A stretch of 64,000 nucleotides of DNA from Pristionchus mayeri. Taxonomy: Eukaryota > Nematoda > Chromadorea > Rhabditida > Neodiplogasteridae. The translations under genes and the position numbers were made by a program. Shown one piece after another: positions 48,422 to 61,217 of the stretch. The stretch's first letter is position 1. The number at the start of each line of letters is the position of its first letter. The notes under the pieces are model-generated. The model searched no databases. It was not told the DNA's origin and saw only the letters and a list, made by a program, of their open reading frames with translations. The stretch covers positions 13,182,984-13,246,983 of the forward strand of contig BTRK01000005.1 in the NCBI GenBank assembly GCA_036245805.1, given 5' to 3'.

Positions 48422-50310
48422 ATGGGCAAATTGCTTGCGGCTTTCGTTGTCGGGCTGTGTGCATTCGCCTTTCGAGTCTACGAATCGATGGATATAGGCC
48501 GGTAGATCAATCACTTGCATTACATACATTAACCTATTCTAGCGACGTATGCATTTTCATGTTTTCACAGAGGGTAATAAATGAGAATCCCCTTAACCCC
48601 TCTTAACTGTTCTCATTTCTCCAAAAATATTTCCAGAACTCTCTACAACCACCGACCGGGAGTCTGTCGGCAAGTGCATGGTCCAGGTACATTTCCAGTT
48701 GATTCAATTGGAAATGCCGATGATTCAGTGAAGGGATCGGAAGACATCGAGTTGATTCGGTCGGAAGGAATCGCCTTTGTCACCTCTGGATTGGTTTTCA
48801 TGCAACATCAGAGAACGGATGTTGAAGGTTGCACAAGCGTACTTTCCAAAAAGACGGATTAGTTCAGGCAAGTTGTTCCTGTACGATTTCAAGCAGAAAC
48901 TCGGAAATCAGCTCAAGGCTAAGGAACTGCCCATCAAGGGCGATTCGTTTGATCAGGTATCTGAAGATTGTGAAAGATCTTTTGAATCATATCTCGCCCA
49001 GGGCAACTTCCACCCTCATGGTCTCTCCCATTGGATAGTCAATGGAGTCATCACTCTCTACGTTATCAACCACGACGACGACTTCAAACATTCAGTCGAG
49101 GTAGATCACTGAACCCAATAATCGATAATTGGGAGCTTATTGAGGTGTTCGCCTTCGACCCCACAGGGCCTGCGCTCGTCCACAAGAAGTCGCTCACGCA
49201 TCCCTCTTTCGTCAGGTACTTTTGTATCAAAAATGTGCAAATGAGTGGTACTTATGTCAGACCGAACAACATCGTCGCGGTGGGACCGGACCAGTTCATC
49301 ATTACCAACGACGGAGTCGCCCAGACCGAGCTGACGAACTTCTTTGAGATACTATCTGGATACAGGGGAGGCACAGTGGTCTACTGGGATGGAAAGGTGG
49401 GTTAAACGAGATATCGAGTTTTGTCTCAGACGGTATATTTGGCACTGATCCTCCCTAACTCATGCATTCACAATTTAGGAATCTCACCAGCTTCTCTCTG
49501 GGATGGGCTCACCCAATGGAATCGCATACGATTCTAGCAAGAACAAATTGTTTATTTCCGAAGTGCATACCAGAAAATTGCACGCGTACGACATAAACAA
49601 GGTAAATTCCCTCCGTACTCAAAATTCTCCTGGATTTGTTAGTTTTGAAATCCAAGGCATCATTCAGGACAATAAGTCGGTGTCTCTTCTATCGTCCGTC
49701 AATCTTTACTCCGTCTGCGACAATCTGTTCCTGGCACCTGATGGCTCCGTCTACAGTGGCTGCCATCCCCTCCTCTTCGAGGTCGTACATCGCAGTATTT
49801 GAGAATTCTGTAAAAAAGTTCGAATAGCAATAATTGAAAAAAAAACTTAAAACCAAGAATCTTAGCCGGTAATATCCATCTTTTGTATCAATAATACTCA
49901 TGGATCATTAAGACTAATTCAGACGGCAAAGTCGATCGGTGATTGCGATAGTGAGGCAACCTCGTCATCGCAAGTCCTCCGAGCAAAATTCGACAGCGAC
50001 TACAAGACTGCAGTACTTTCTGAGGTGAGACAATAGCAATGCGTTCGGCCTCTATCATATAATTGATTAAGTAGAATTCCTCTCGAGTTGCATATCGGGT
50101 AATGAGTTGCTCAGCTTTTATCTCAATTTATTCCAGCCCTACGCCAATGACGGCAAGGAAGTGTCCGGATCGTCCATTGTTTCCATCTATGATAACCAGG
50201 TAGATCACCAATCTCGTACTTGTCAATCAATCGATATTCTGCAGATGCTCATCGGAACAGTGTGCAAGGGACTGCTACACTGCGAGATCAGCGACCCCGC
50301 CGTTCTTTAG
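48422..50310 (+). CDS. paraoxonase-like protein, MEC-6/POML type, copy 2 (intact)
   Basis: Eleven exons: 48422-48501, 48637-48827, 48868-48956, 49002-49100, 49145-49215, 49261-49396, 49479-49601, 49668-49781, 49923-50024, 50137-50199, 50245-50310. They sum to exactly 378 codons with the stop, about the length of C. elegans MEC-6. An N-terminal anchor (LLAAFVVGLCAFAF) suggests a type II membrane protein with a lumenal or extracellular six-bladed propeller. Paraoxonase landmarks: KGSEDIEL (calcium-ligand E-D), HPHGLSHW, GPDQFIITNDG, GSPNGIAYD, SVCDNLFLA. In nematodes such proteins assist assembly of DEG/ENaC channels and acetylcholine receptors in the ER; that role here is inference. One intron is only 40 bp. 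Confidence 0.92.
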
Positions 50311-50592
50311 GAAAGAATATTATATAACATCGTGCTAAATTAACAAACATGTACTGCAACTCAGGATGATCAGTGTTAATCAATGTATTGTATCCATCGG
50401 AATTATCAGGCTGTTTTCTATTGTATGGCATAAGCGATATCATAAACTCCGGTAGCAATATATGTCTCAAACATATGTATTTATACCTAACAAGAGCGCA
50501 AAAGAATCAGGCAGTCATTAAATTACGATAGTGAGAGCAAACGCATATGCATTGTTGCGGATTCAACGATGTTCTGGGAAGTCGTTCGGCAT

Positions 50593-51976
50593 TCATTCGA
50601 CGTTTTTCATTGTAATATGCGTATGCCCTTGTTTCCATACATTTCCGAGAACTCCAATGAAGCAATTCCGAGACGCGGCATTGGTGTAGCGAATACCCAT
50701 ATCTGCGCGCTGTCCCAGCTCACAGACGATTTCGTACTAAACTATGATGTTATCATTGTTTTAAAAATGAGCCGAACCTGTCCATGTCGATCGCCCTTCT
50801 TATAGCTCTGGCAAATACTGCGAGACTTCAACCAATCGGCCACAAAGGTATTCTTGACCAAGATTTGTATATATTTCTCCCTTCTTTCGGCAGAGATAAT
50901 CTCAAACGTATGCATTGTTATTCAAAAGAAAACCAATCATTACCTCGACTATTCGTTCCAGGTCGTCAGATGATATCGATACATTATTCAGATTAAGAAA
51001 CGTATGTTTGCCAAGAAGGATGAAGAATAGAGCGGAATCGATTTGCCATGGCCAACTTGACGCGGCGTGCTGCAAAGTTGAAAGCATACTACCACATTTG
51101 GAATAATAATGTCTTTACATGAGGTTGTTATGTTTGGTATTGCATCAACATCGCTCGACACAAACTAGAAGAACTCACATCTGTGACACAATCGATGATT
51201 GTCAGTGCATTTAGGGGAGGGAGGGACTGGAGTAATTCCAAACCCGGACAGAAAAACAATCTGATATCGAATTTGCAATGCGGAAACCAAGCCATAATCT
51301 CGCGTGATCTGAATCATTTTCATATAACGGGAAAACTAAAGAGCGATGAATTTAAAGTGTGAGATGAGATTATTTTTTTTAAAATTTTGATCAAGCAGCT
51401 AATGTCATTACGTTTCCAATTGGTCCATTGATGCCACACTAATGAATTCCAACTGATCCATTTTGAATTTGCGCGTGAACGCTTGAATGAATTCCATTGA
51501 GAGCACAGATGTGCCGTCGCCGAACTAAAGTATTCGTTTTTAATGATTAATTTTGTAAATTACTACTTGACTTTAATTTTAGAATTATTTCTTCAGTAGA
51601 CAAACTCACATTCACTGCGAAAGATGTGAACTCGATTCCGTTGAACAGGCGATTTCTCAGCTTGAGACACTCACGAAAACCAACTTCGGTTGCTTCAATA
51701 TCGTTGAATTTCGCTTGGCCAATGTAGAAGCTGAAGGAGTTCTGTCCTACATCGTCTTGCAGTATGGCTCCACTACGGAAATATCCTGCATGCGATTCGG
51801 CCACGAGTTGTTCGAATGCTCTAGGAAAAGCATTGTTTGCTATCCAAGGGAGATGATCAACTGAAGGACAGGAGCAATTCTAACCGACAAGTGAGCCGTA
51901 GGCTTAATCGATCTTTAATCTCCATCGTCTTCATTAAGTCACGACGAAATACATCGGGAAGCGCTAAGATGTCCAT
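50593..51976 (-). CDS. F-box protein, copy 2
   Basis: ATG at 51976 starts LPDVFRRDLMKTMEIKDRLS (F-box), then ESHAGYFRSGAILQDDVG, FSFYIGQAKFNDIEATEVG, REIMAWFPHCKFDIRLFF, LFFILLGKHTFLNLNNVSI, SAERREKYIQILVKN and GIRYTNAASRNCF, ending TGA at 50595-50593. Eight exons, each with a counterpart in copy 1. It is convergent with the paraoxonase-like gene, whose stop lies about 280 bp away. It likely recruits an SCF target through its C-terminal part. Confidence 0.75.
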
Positions 51977-52863
51977 ATTTGCTGAATTTTTAGAGATTGG
52001 AGTGGCAGAGTTTAACAAATACTTAATCAACGGTTGGCGATGAAATAAGTAAATAATTCGATGATGAAGAGCGTGTTTGGCAAAATATGGAAATGAATGG
52101 ACACGTGTAATTGCATTGGTCGTTCGTTTGGACTGATGATAAGTTAGAGAGTTGGCAAGTATAGCGCTCAAGAAGAGTGGATAATCTCAAATGCACCCGT
52201 GCCTCAAAGCGTAAGGAATAAAAATGGATGAGCAACGCGTAAAGAAGCAACGAAACGTGGAGAGAGTGCAGAGGATGAGACTTCGTGCTAAAGTGTTCCG
52301 TGTGTGCGATTGAGTGACTGAGGAAATGGGAGAGATGGAAGGATTGAGAGAGAAAGGGGAATGAGGCGAGCTGGCAGAGAGAAAGAGAAAGCGAAAGAGA
52401 GCGGAGAAGATGCAAAGATGAAAATGGGAAGCGTGCGCGATAGTTGTAGTGAGGGAAGTCGAGAAAAAAAGTTCGTTAAATGGGATGACTAATAACAAAA
52501 TTGATCTGTACCATGTTGAATTTTGATAAGCCCATTGTGGGGACCACAGTATACGAAAGCGAAAAATAACCTAGGGGGTGTTGAATTGTATAACCTGTTT
52601 AGCTCGTCTTAGTTTCTATTATTCCTAAATTCGATAAATGGCTTATCGATATGTTTGTGCATTGTTTCAATAACCAAGGTATCGAAATTGATATCGCATA
52701 TACAACGAAATAAGCGAAATACCCTTTTCTTCTTTTGAAGGAGCAGGTGGAAGAGTGTTTGACAAACCTTTCCTCGAGAACAGATGTTTCTTTCTTGTCG
52801 AAATGTCGAGCAACTTTGCTCCTTCACAAATCGATGAATAAGTCTCCTAAGTAGATATCTTTG
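51977..52863. other. intergenic; GA-rich dispersed repeat at 52250-52470
   Basis: The purine-rich segment with GTGTGTGCGATTGAGTGA parallels 34780-34930 upstream of F-box copy 1, so it belongs either to the duplicated module or to a repeat family. The rest shows no gene. Confidence 0.45.
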
Positions 52864-54608
52864 ATGGAAGTATTTATTGTCTCGATTCTCTTCCTACCGA
52901 TTTCCTATTCTCTCCAATGCTACGAGAAGCTGGACCTGGCGGCGTAGGTTCACTGTGCCTCTTTTTCTAGGGTCAGAAATACTAGGCTTCCCCTTCAGTA
53001 AATTTCGTAATGGTATGAGGGGAATCATCGTATTTCAAACCCAATCTAACACCACATAACCGCCCTCTACAGTGAACCGTCGAACTGCACAGGAGATGCA
53101 TGCGTGACTCGGATTCAATTCGGATCTAGTGTGGCTCCGATGTACTTTCAGGTAAACATTTATGTCAGATGACTTGTGTCATGGCGTCTTTGATATATGA
53201 TATCAAAAGCGGCATGATGATGTATTTCGCATCCAACCGCAAACCAATGTTTATCTACATTACTGTGTAAATTTGAGTAATTTTCCCGCATCAGGGATGC
53301 ATTTCTAACGTAGATGCAAGTACTGGATGTTTCGAAGGACCAATGAAAAATGTCTGCATATGTCTGTGAGCAGAGTTGACTTCAATTTAATTGGGAAATC
53401 CAGTGTAGTATGGGTTGTTATGAACAACATATTCATTGTTATAAATGTAACACGAAAAGATGAAAGTTCAGTTCGGTTCAGCGTAGACACGTAAAAATAT
53501 TCGAAGTTTAAATCTTTACCAGAGAGGACTTTTGCAATGTGGAGAAATTTGACTTTGCCCCGTACATGCCTAACAACAACTCGACATGCCCAGCGGTATG
53601 TTCACTTTCTGTATTCTGATGGATTGCATATTTCACAGCCCGAATCATCCGGTTGCGATATCACTACGTGCCTCTTCACTACCGATAAGGATATGAATTA
53701 TGATTCAAAAATCTGATATGTATTAATTATTGTTTTCAGAAACACCTGTCTCTCGTTCGGCGAGCCCGTGACCCTGCATGAGTACTCTTGGTATTGGTCG
53801 ACAACAATGGAATTGTGTTTTCAGGCTCTTCATAAACACGATAATGATCGATCAAACGTCAGTGTTAAACAACAAAAAGAAAATAGTGGATAAGTCAATG
53901 GTTTTGTCAAAGTGCGATAGTAATGCAAGTTTTCACCGAACAATTGAATTATCCGTATTTTTGATTTAGAAATGCTTGAAACTGGCCAAATCTCTCAGCA
54001 ATGGGAATTTCACGAGCTCTAAGAAGCAAGTGACCTGTCACAGTTACCAAGACACCTTCGACCATCCATTCTTCCTCAAAAACAATACGACTTCGACCAA
54101 TGAGTCGTGTGAAGGAGAATTTTGCTACATGAGCAAATTCGGAGAGGATTCAGTAACTCGTGGATGTATAACCATTGTCGATGAGAGTCTGGCAGAGAGG
54201 AAGATGGAGGTGTTCATGGCACATTTTTTTAGCTTCGTTTATACTCGTAGAGCGGGTAGGAGGAAGTTCAAGATAATATAATCGTATTACAGGCCGGAAT
54301 CTACGAGTATATGAAGCTGAACTTCTACCTGTGCACTGAAGAGCACTGCAACTTGAGAGATGTTGACGACGTCAAAGTTAATTGCATTTGTTTTTCCTCT
54401 TCGCTTTTTTTTATTTCAGGCCGCATCTCCTCCGATCACTACCACAACGAAGGAACCTGTCCAAACGACGTTTACTACTGTTCCTCCCATAACAACTTCG
54501 AAGAAACCTATAGAAACGACTACCGAAAAGGCAGAAGCAACTACAACATCTGGCAGTAGACTGTCGTTCATAATCGCGCAAATCATCATAGTATCAATGT
54601 TGATGTGA
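52864..54608 (+). CDS. two-ET-module GPI-anchored-type surface protein
   Basis: A signal peptide (MEVFIVSILFLPISYSLQC) opens ET module 1: CTGDACV, GCISNVDASTGCFEGPM, CICLEDFCN. A linker exon (CDITTCLF, NTCLSFGEP) leads to module 2 at about 53971-54210: CEGEFCYMSKFG, TRGCITIVDESLAERKM, then YEYMKLNFYLCTEEHCN. A threonine-rich stalk (ITTTTKEPVQTTFTTVPPIT) and a hydrophobic tail (LSFIIAQIIIVSMLM) follow, as for GPI attachment; stop at 54606-54608. One splice join near 53700-53760 is uncertain. Neighbouring ET genes at 42-45 kb and 60-63 kb suggest a local family. Confidence 0.82.
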
Positions 54609-55686
54609 CATACTTTGCGAATAAAAGTAATGGAAAAAATAATACCAAAGACAGTTGAGAGATGAGATGTAGATGAGGAGAGTATGCACGATTTTTCCGA
54701 TAAGCGCCAATGGATTCGTTCCTACGGGTAGACTGCGAGGGCGCATAAAAGAGCGGGCAACATAGCAACGGTGCGCCGTTCGCTGTGGAGTCGAAATAGG
54801 AACTTGGGAGTTGTTGCATTGTTTCTAGTATGCGCTCCACTATGCCCCTCTGTTTAGATCCTCTTAGTGGGCAATCGTGACTTTCACTCCCATCGCCGTA
54901 TAGGGGTTATGGTTCAAATTTAGAGTGTGAGTGAAAATTCATGGTTAGATAAACCCCAAATGCCGTGACCAAATCAATATCCATGATACTCGGTAAAATT
55001 AGTTACTGTTGTACCGTAATATTGGGTGGTTTCTGTATTTATATTTGTTTCAATGATTGTTTTTCGTTATTGGCGATGCCTAGTGCAATGCTGAAGAGAT
55101 TTTGATGATCTCATCGTGTTTAGGATATGATTTTTTTTCATATTTCCTACCAAATAGTTGACGCCTCAGAGACCGAGGCAGGTATTTTGTGGTCCTTTTT
55201 GATACATGAGGGCAAGGGGTCCACACACAGTGTGCACGCCTAGATCCCATTCCTAAGGAATTTTGTCCGGGGTATAGTCCATTCTTACTGATCCGGTCTC
55301 AATCATGAAATGATAGATCCAAATTTCCACTCGATTTCTTCTTCATCGCACATCTGCATCCATTGTATTCCATTATGTAAGCTATGAATTGTGAGTTTTA
55401 TCCAGTTCGAATTTATAATTCTCGATTTCTCCACCATCAAAAATATCTCGCAAAAACAGTATTTTTTTCTCAGTTACTGATCAAGATACAATTTCGACCG
55501 AATGTACAGACAATTATCACCGACAAATCATTGTATTTTGAAAATGAATGTTTTTCCCTTCGGCTTTAATGAGATCGGTTTTTTATCCTCTGGAATGGCT
55601 TTCTTACATTCTCATTCTGCTGAGAAATAAATTTCGTTTTTCTCACAATTACTGACTTACTTGCAGCACTACTTGCAGCAGAGAAA
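54609..55686. other. intergenic with half of a MITE related to 1876-2391
   Basis: From about 54765 to 54990 the sequence matches the left arm of the 1876-2391 MITE at moderate divergence (GTTCGCT, AACTTGG, TATGCGCTCC, CATGGTTAGATAAAC). No matching right arm was found. The remainder shows no gene. Confidence 0.6.
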
Positions 55687-57061
55687 ATGGTTGAACTGTT
55701 ATCGACCTCGTCTAAATTTTTATTTAACTACATCCAAAGTGCTACTGCAATGGTTTCAATGGCGCTAGCTTTCCTTGCCGTATTTCTAATTATTCGACAT
55801 TTGCATTGCGCATCGAACAACTACAAGATGATGCTCATCGTATCTACTGTAAGTATTTTTTTATGTTTTGTATCAACAAGTTTCATTTTTATATTTCCAT
55901 TTTCAGATTAGATCAGCTTTAGACGACCTATACCTTCAAATATTTCTGGATCCAATCTTGGTATTTCCATTTCCATGCGTCTATATTGAAGGCATTCTCG
56001 ATACGTGGTTTCATCTACCCGCGCATATTTGTCTGGTAAGTAGATTGTGTCCATACCCTAATTAATCAAATTCAGGGAGTTTGGGCATCGTTTATGTCGC
56101 TACTAGCCGTACCATATACTATATGCGCACTATATCGAAACCAAGTAAATTACAAGTATTACTAGCTGAACGGAAAGCCCCTAGTGATATTTACAGATTC
56201 TTCTACCAAATGATCACCGTTTTAAAATTTCCAATTTATTTCTAGTTGTTCTTATTTCGGTAGAGGCATGCTTTTGTTTTGCACTTTTGTTTTGTTTTGT
56301 TTTGTTTTGTTTTGTTTTGTTTTGCACAAAACACTTTTGTTTTGTTTTGCGTTACAAATTCCATAATCTTTGATTTTTCTCAGATTCCTTTCGAATATTC
56401 CGGTGATACCCGGTATTTCCACATCTCCATTAATGATGTATATCAAGGTGCTCAGTTTCTTCCATCACATTGGCCTGCTAGTATAATGAATCGATGCGAA
56501 TGCATAAATCCGAACTATTTAATAGTATATCTCGGAGAAGCAATTGCACTACTCTCTCTTACCTATACTTTCTTGGCAGTGGTTAGTTCGGAAAACTTCA
56601 ATCCCAACAATATTGTTATCACACAATAGATCATTTTTCACACTCTCTACACTATAAGACAACTGAAAATAATGAGCGATAAGACTCGTGGAATACACAT
56701 CCGGCTCACAAAAGCGCTTATGTTACAGGTACAATTTATTTTTTTAAAAATACGGAATGCAGAAAAGTTCAAATATTTGGAAAAAATCGTTAATCAAATA
56801 TTGTCGATTCAGATTGTCATTCCTGGTGTGACACTTCTACTGCCAAGCCTTGGATTCAATATAATGTATCGCATGCGTTTAGATAGCCCAGGTTTCCTAG
56901 TCAACTGAGACGAAACATAATAATATTCAGAACTCGCTCGTATAATGTTCCAAATAATGGGATTGCACTCTATTGTACATTCGATTACGATTATTTTGAG
57001 CACGGATTTCATACGAATTTTCGTCAAAAATATTGTGAATGTTTCGAATGCACCGCTGTGA
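55687..57061 (+). CDS. serpentine chemoreceptor (Str-superfamily type)
   Basis: Seven-helix receptor assembled from exons at about 55687-55849, 55909-56035, 56077-56145, 56383-56580, 56629-56728, 56813-56910 and 56930-57061. Helices include MVSMALAFLAVFLIIRHL, FLDPILVFPFPCVYIEG, GVWASFMSLLAVPYTICAL, YLIVYLGEAIALLSLTYTF, IVIPGVTLLLPSLGF and the last helix ending SIVHSITIILSTDFIRIF. The pattern TRGIHIRLTKALMLQ before helix 6 is typical of nematode chemosensory receptors acting in sensory cilia. The subfamily (srh/sri-like) is a guess. Confidence 0.78.
56279..56350 (+). repeat. (TTTTG)n microsatellite
   Basis: About ten TTTTG units, with two interruptions, in an intron of the chemoreceptor gene just upstream of its fourth exon. 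Confidence 0.95.
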
Positions 57062-57165
57062 AAGATCAGAGACATCAATGGAGTGTTCAATATTAAGTGT
57101 TAATTCTACAAGACGATTGCATTAATGATTGCATTAATAAACGTTGTTTTGTAGTAACCTTGAAT

Positions 57166-57426
57166 ATGGATTTCCACGAAGTTTTCGGAGGAAAAGGCTC
57201 GCTATTTATAATATTGCTTTGCTTTCGTGCTTTTATTCCGACATTTGCTGTTAATACCGTGTCCCGGATATGGAGCTATTCTTGTGATGGAGAGGCAGGC
57301 TGCATGTTAGGTGCGATTTTGTTTTTCGAAGACGCAATCCGCATTGGTAGGAGTCGAGAAATGGACCTGGAAATTCAAGCCGCTATACTATTTATGTATT
57401 CCATTCGGCAACCTTCGATATGGTAA
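57166..57426 (+). CDS. possible small secreted protein
   Basis: ATG near 57166 begins MDFHEVFGGKGSLFIILLCF, a plausible signal peptide, followed by a short region with CDGEAGCML resembling an ET-module start. It overlaps the 3' end of the opposite-strand receptor gene, so either the real exon ends near 57310 or the frame is chance. Confidence 0.3.
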   Translation: MDFHEVFGGKGSLFIILLCFRAFIPTFAVNTVSRIWSYSCDGEAGCMLGAILFFEDAIRIGRSREMDLEIQAAILFMYSIRQPSIW

Positions 57427-58772
57427 CGAAATAAAGATTAGCAATGAGAGAACAGATGTTTTGAAGATTTGCGATCTGAAAACATAATGATACAAAAATA
57501 AAATAGGTGAACTTACCGGAACGCAAAGTGAAGAGATATCAAAGTGCGAACTATCTAAGAACAGATTGATGTGAAACAATAGGCCTCCCAAGAAAAGGAA
57601 CGAGCAGGACACGAGTTGCACATTGAGTGTATGTTGATTATCGCATTGGTATTGTGATGTGAAAATCGAAGAAACACTCACTCTACTCAGCATCCTTTGT
57701 TGCGCTTTTGTCGCCGCACTCAATTCGGTCTGAAAGAATAGCACTATCAACTCAAATGATCGTAAATAACAACTTTTTTTTTCAAAACACCAAACTTGTT
57801 CATGCGTTTGATAATCTGACTCCGAAGGATGACAATAATAATGACGCATGAGGCCGAAGTGTATGAACACAGTATGAACCGACGAGAGATCCGATCAGCT
57901 CAAGGGATAATAAAAGACCTAAGATGATGTTGATAAGGCTGGTACGGTAGCACTTTCCACCCAGGCTCCGAGATGCGTTTGGCCTCAACTCTCGGTATTC
58001 CTCTATTATCGCTCCCTCTTCACTCCCTCTGAGCATAGCGCAATAAAATCCGGCAGAGACGTGGAAATGCATCAGCACGGAACCAAGGACCAGTAGTTTT
58101 GTATTCTGAGTGAAATTGAGATTAAAATAGTGTTATTGTATTATAATTTGCAATTTCTGTAATCGTAATTTGATAAAATCTTGACTTATTTGGTTCAGAG
58201 TGCATCTTGTTGATCACATGTAAACGATACGTAAAAGTTAGGCACAGAAGGGTGTCTGTGGTGCAAAATACCTGCATTTGAAGCCCTAAACATAAGATCT
58301 CGTTGAGAATGATATTTCAAAATTTTTAAACCAAAGGCGATCCAACACGACTTATCACTGATCACCGAACAAACGCCATTGAATTCTAGCATACACGACC
58401 CTTTGTAGACCACTTCTTTGGAAAGAAATCATTGGGCTTCATTGTTCCTAAACATCCATGAAAAACGGAACTTGAAAGACTGCATCAGAAATTCACAAAC
58501 CTCGTTACAGTGATAATCATCGAAACTAGACCGATGACATCACAAACTGATGAGAAAGTAAAGATAACAGCATAGGCTTTTAATGTATCGGGCGTGCTGA
58601 AAGAGCGAAATCCATGGTGTCATACGGAATATGCAAACTGTTTTCGAACGGCACAAATGAGAACGACATTAGCAAATATTCCTGAAAATCCAATTGAGTA
58701 GATGAGTGATACTACCAATTCCATTGCTTCGTCGTAGATATTGAAAGAAGGAATATTCGGTGAATATGTCAT
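57392..58772 (-). CDS. serpentine chemoreceptor
   Basis: ATG at 58772 (MTYSPNIPSFNIYDEAMELV), helix 1 with GIFANVVLICAV, helix 2 starting TPDTLKAYAVIFTF. Then an extracellular segment (YKGSCMLEFNGVCSVISDKS), NTKLLVLGSVLMHFHVSAG, LINIILGLLLSLELIGSLVG, ELSAATKAQQRMLSR before the sixth helix, LVSCSFLFLGGLLFHINLF, and a last helix to TAA at 57392. TP-x-x-L-x-x-YA after helix 1 is common in SRD/STR-type receptors. Convergent with the small frame at 57166. Some exon joins are inferred. Confidence 0.7.
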
Positions 58773-60182
58773 TACAATTAGTCATCTCTAATACCTCGTC
58801 AGGCGTAAAAATATCTTGCTTAGTCAGTGATGTATTTGAGAGAAATCACTATTGAGAAAGGGGGTCTCTACATGAGTACTTCGCGGAATGTACTAGAGAG
58901 TATGGCATGATAAGGAAAATGGCATTTATTGATAAAAATCTAGTTGGCGTACAATTGATCTTTATTTGAATCTGGAAAACGTGTGAATGCTAAAAACGGA
59001 AGCTCATAGCCAAAAGAATTCGCGATAAACAAATATAATAATTCATGATTGTTAAATTCTGGAAATCATTGATTCACAACGTCCGGCGACCCTACGAAGT
59101 TTTACACGTAATGAGGCAAATTCAATTGACTCTTTGCAGTGTATGAATTCAATTGACTTTACAACAGGAGTGATCTAATGAATAAAGTGAATTGTACTTA
59201 CTCACATGAATTGTTATATTCTGCGTAATCTTGGTGAAATAGATCAGTAGAAATATGAGTAAATTAGCCTGAGTACTTCGCAGAAAGCACTTGACTGCAT
59301 ACCAAGATAACCAAATTAGAAGTGCTCGTTCCTAAATTTCCACAAAACAAGGTTCAGATATTATGATGCAAGAGAGGGTGTAGCTTTCCGAGTTTTGGCA
59401 AATGTACTTAGATTGATATTGTGTTAGAAACTTCAATTCATGATAATTTGATAAGTATTACGTTAGGCTCCATAAAATATCTAACATGTCAGTTGGACAA
59501 CAAATCACGATTTGCACTGAGCAACGAGACAGAAATCTAGCATTTGCTCATGCCAGTCGGTCCGCAGCGATGCTTTCCGAGGTGAGTTTCGCTGTGGGGT
59601 AACTTGCCTCTTTGGAAATACACAATCGCGAACGGATGGAAAAAAATGATCAGCGACCTGGAATTGCTGAATGAAATTTTTTAACAAATTAAACTTTTCA
59701 CGGATAGGGTATGTTTAACAGAGGAATTCTGAGAGAATTGAGATTCTCCTTGTAGTGTCCGTACAACGAAAAACTAACCTATGCTGTAAATTTGTCCTTA
59801 GGGGTACTTTTTAACGTAGATCACGAAAATCGATTTTTTCACGATTTTTTCGCGATTTAACACGATTTTTTCGGTGTTTTTGAGGCCAAAAATCGAAAAT
59901 CTTAAAATAAGTCGAGTTGACGTTTTTCTGACGTATTTCGACCCGTAGAAAACGAATTTGCACATATTTCCTCACCAAAACGTGATCTAAATTTTGTAGG
60001 CGCAAAAAATCATAATTTTTGGCCAAAAACACGACTTCGCAATAATCCTTTGAGCACGTAGGTATCTTCCACCCCATCGATTTTCCTATAAATTTGGTTC
60101 TAGGGGTAAAAATGCATGAGGAATCGAACAAAAGAAATAACCAGTTTGTTATCGAGCACTTTCTTTGATTTCAGGATGCGTT
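58773..60182. other. no gene identified
   Basis: AT-rich. The minus-strand frame at 59811-60131 lies in a low-complexity stretch (repeated CGATTTTTTCG motifs) and has no start or splice support. Confidence 0.4.
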
Positions 60183-60708
60183 TCAACCACTGTGATCACG
60201 AGGGGATTGTAGAAATTGCATTGTTTTTCGCTGAAAAGTTAGGATAGCAAAATAGAAAAAAAAAGTTCAGTCACTGGCAAACACAGATAATCTCCTCCTC
60301 CTGTCGTCCGAAACATCCGGTACGGTTGGAAAATATGGTATTCGTCCCACAACCCTGATGCGTATGGCGCTGACTTTAGTTGTGATATTTTATGCAAATC
60401 GTACTAAGATGAACTCTTCGATCGAAAAAACTAAAAATCTACATGCAAAATTAGAAGCCCACCATGAGTCTCATATTGCCCACTAATGTAGCTGACACAG
60501 GTATCTCCTTTACATGTTGAACTAGAAACGAACAATAAGTTTAATTATTTAAGAAACTTAATGAACTTGATTTTTAAAACATACATAAAATCGTGGAAAG
60601 GTAAACGTACTATTCATCTTTGCTCATTTCCCATGTGTTGCAAGTTAGAGATTGAGAAGCAGGAATCATTGATAATATGAATACGCATGTCGTCAAACAG
60701 AGAAACAT
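60183..60708 (-). pseudogene. ET-module protein, first module only (broken)
   Basis: ATG at 60708 begins a signal peptide (MFLCLTTCVFILSMIPASQS). Then come exon pieces STCKGDTCVSYISGQYETH, GCGTNTIFSNRTGCFGRQE, IICVCH and EKQCNFYNPPRDHSG, followed by TGA at 60185-60183. These align with the first four exons of the gene at 61218. The second-to-third exon join is out of phase by one base and the second ET module and anchor are missing, so it is probably a remnant. Confidence 0.65.
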
Positions 60709-61217
60709 CTCGAACGCACGCGAATCACGCAAAAATTTAAGCTGAAAGTCGTGACCAAACTCTCAAATTATGGAGAGAATCGAAAGAAATTATTACTCTC
60801 TCTCTCCACTGCTCCCATCTCTCTCTGACTCTAAGGAAGTGTTATTTATTTTTCGCACTCCATCATCAAGTGTAATGCAATTCACCAAGAAATCGGCTGA
60901 AATAGCCATTTTTTTCTGATTTTGTGAAACACTTTTTTGTACCTTTCGACTGTTGACGAATATAGAGTAGTATATTTAATATTTGTGAAGAAATGTAGCA
61001 ATAAAGTTTGAGACGAAAAGGATAAATAACAGTGACTCATTTGTTTTCATGAACTCACCACATTTGATAATTTCGGCGAGGTAATTGTATCGCTTTTATG
61101 GTCATTGCGAAAAGAGGCTAATATTCTCGTGCGAGAGAAGTGAGCACCTGGCCGGAAGTACTTCCCAGTAAGGAATCACATTCTACATTTGTTTGTCCAT
61201 GCTGGAAAGCTGCAGCG

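Noticed and set aside
59811..60131. 106-codon minus-strand frame with many Lys/Arg
   Set aside because: Lies in repeated CGATTTTTTCG-type low-complexity DNA without splice or start support.
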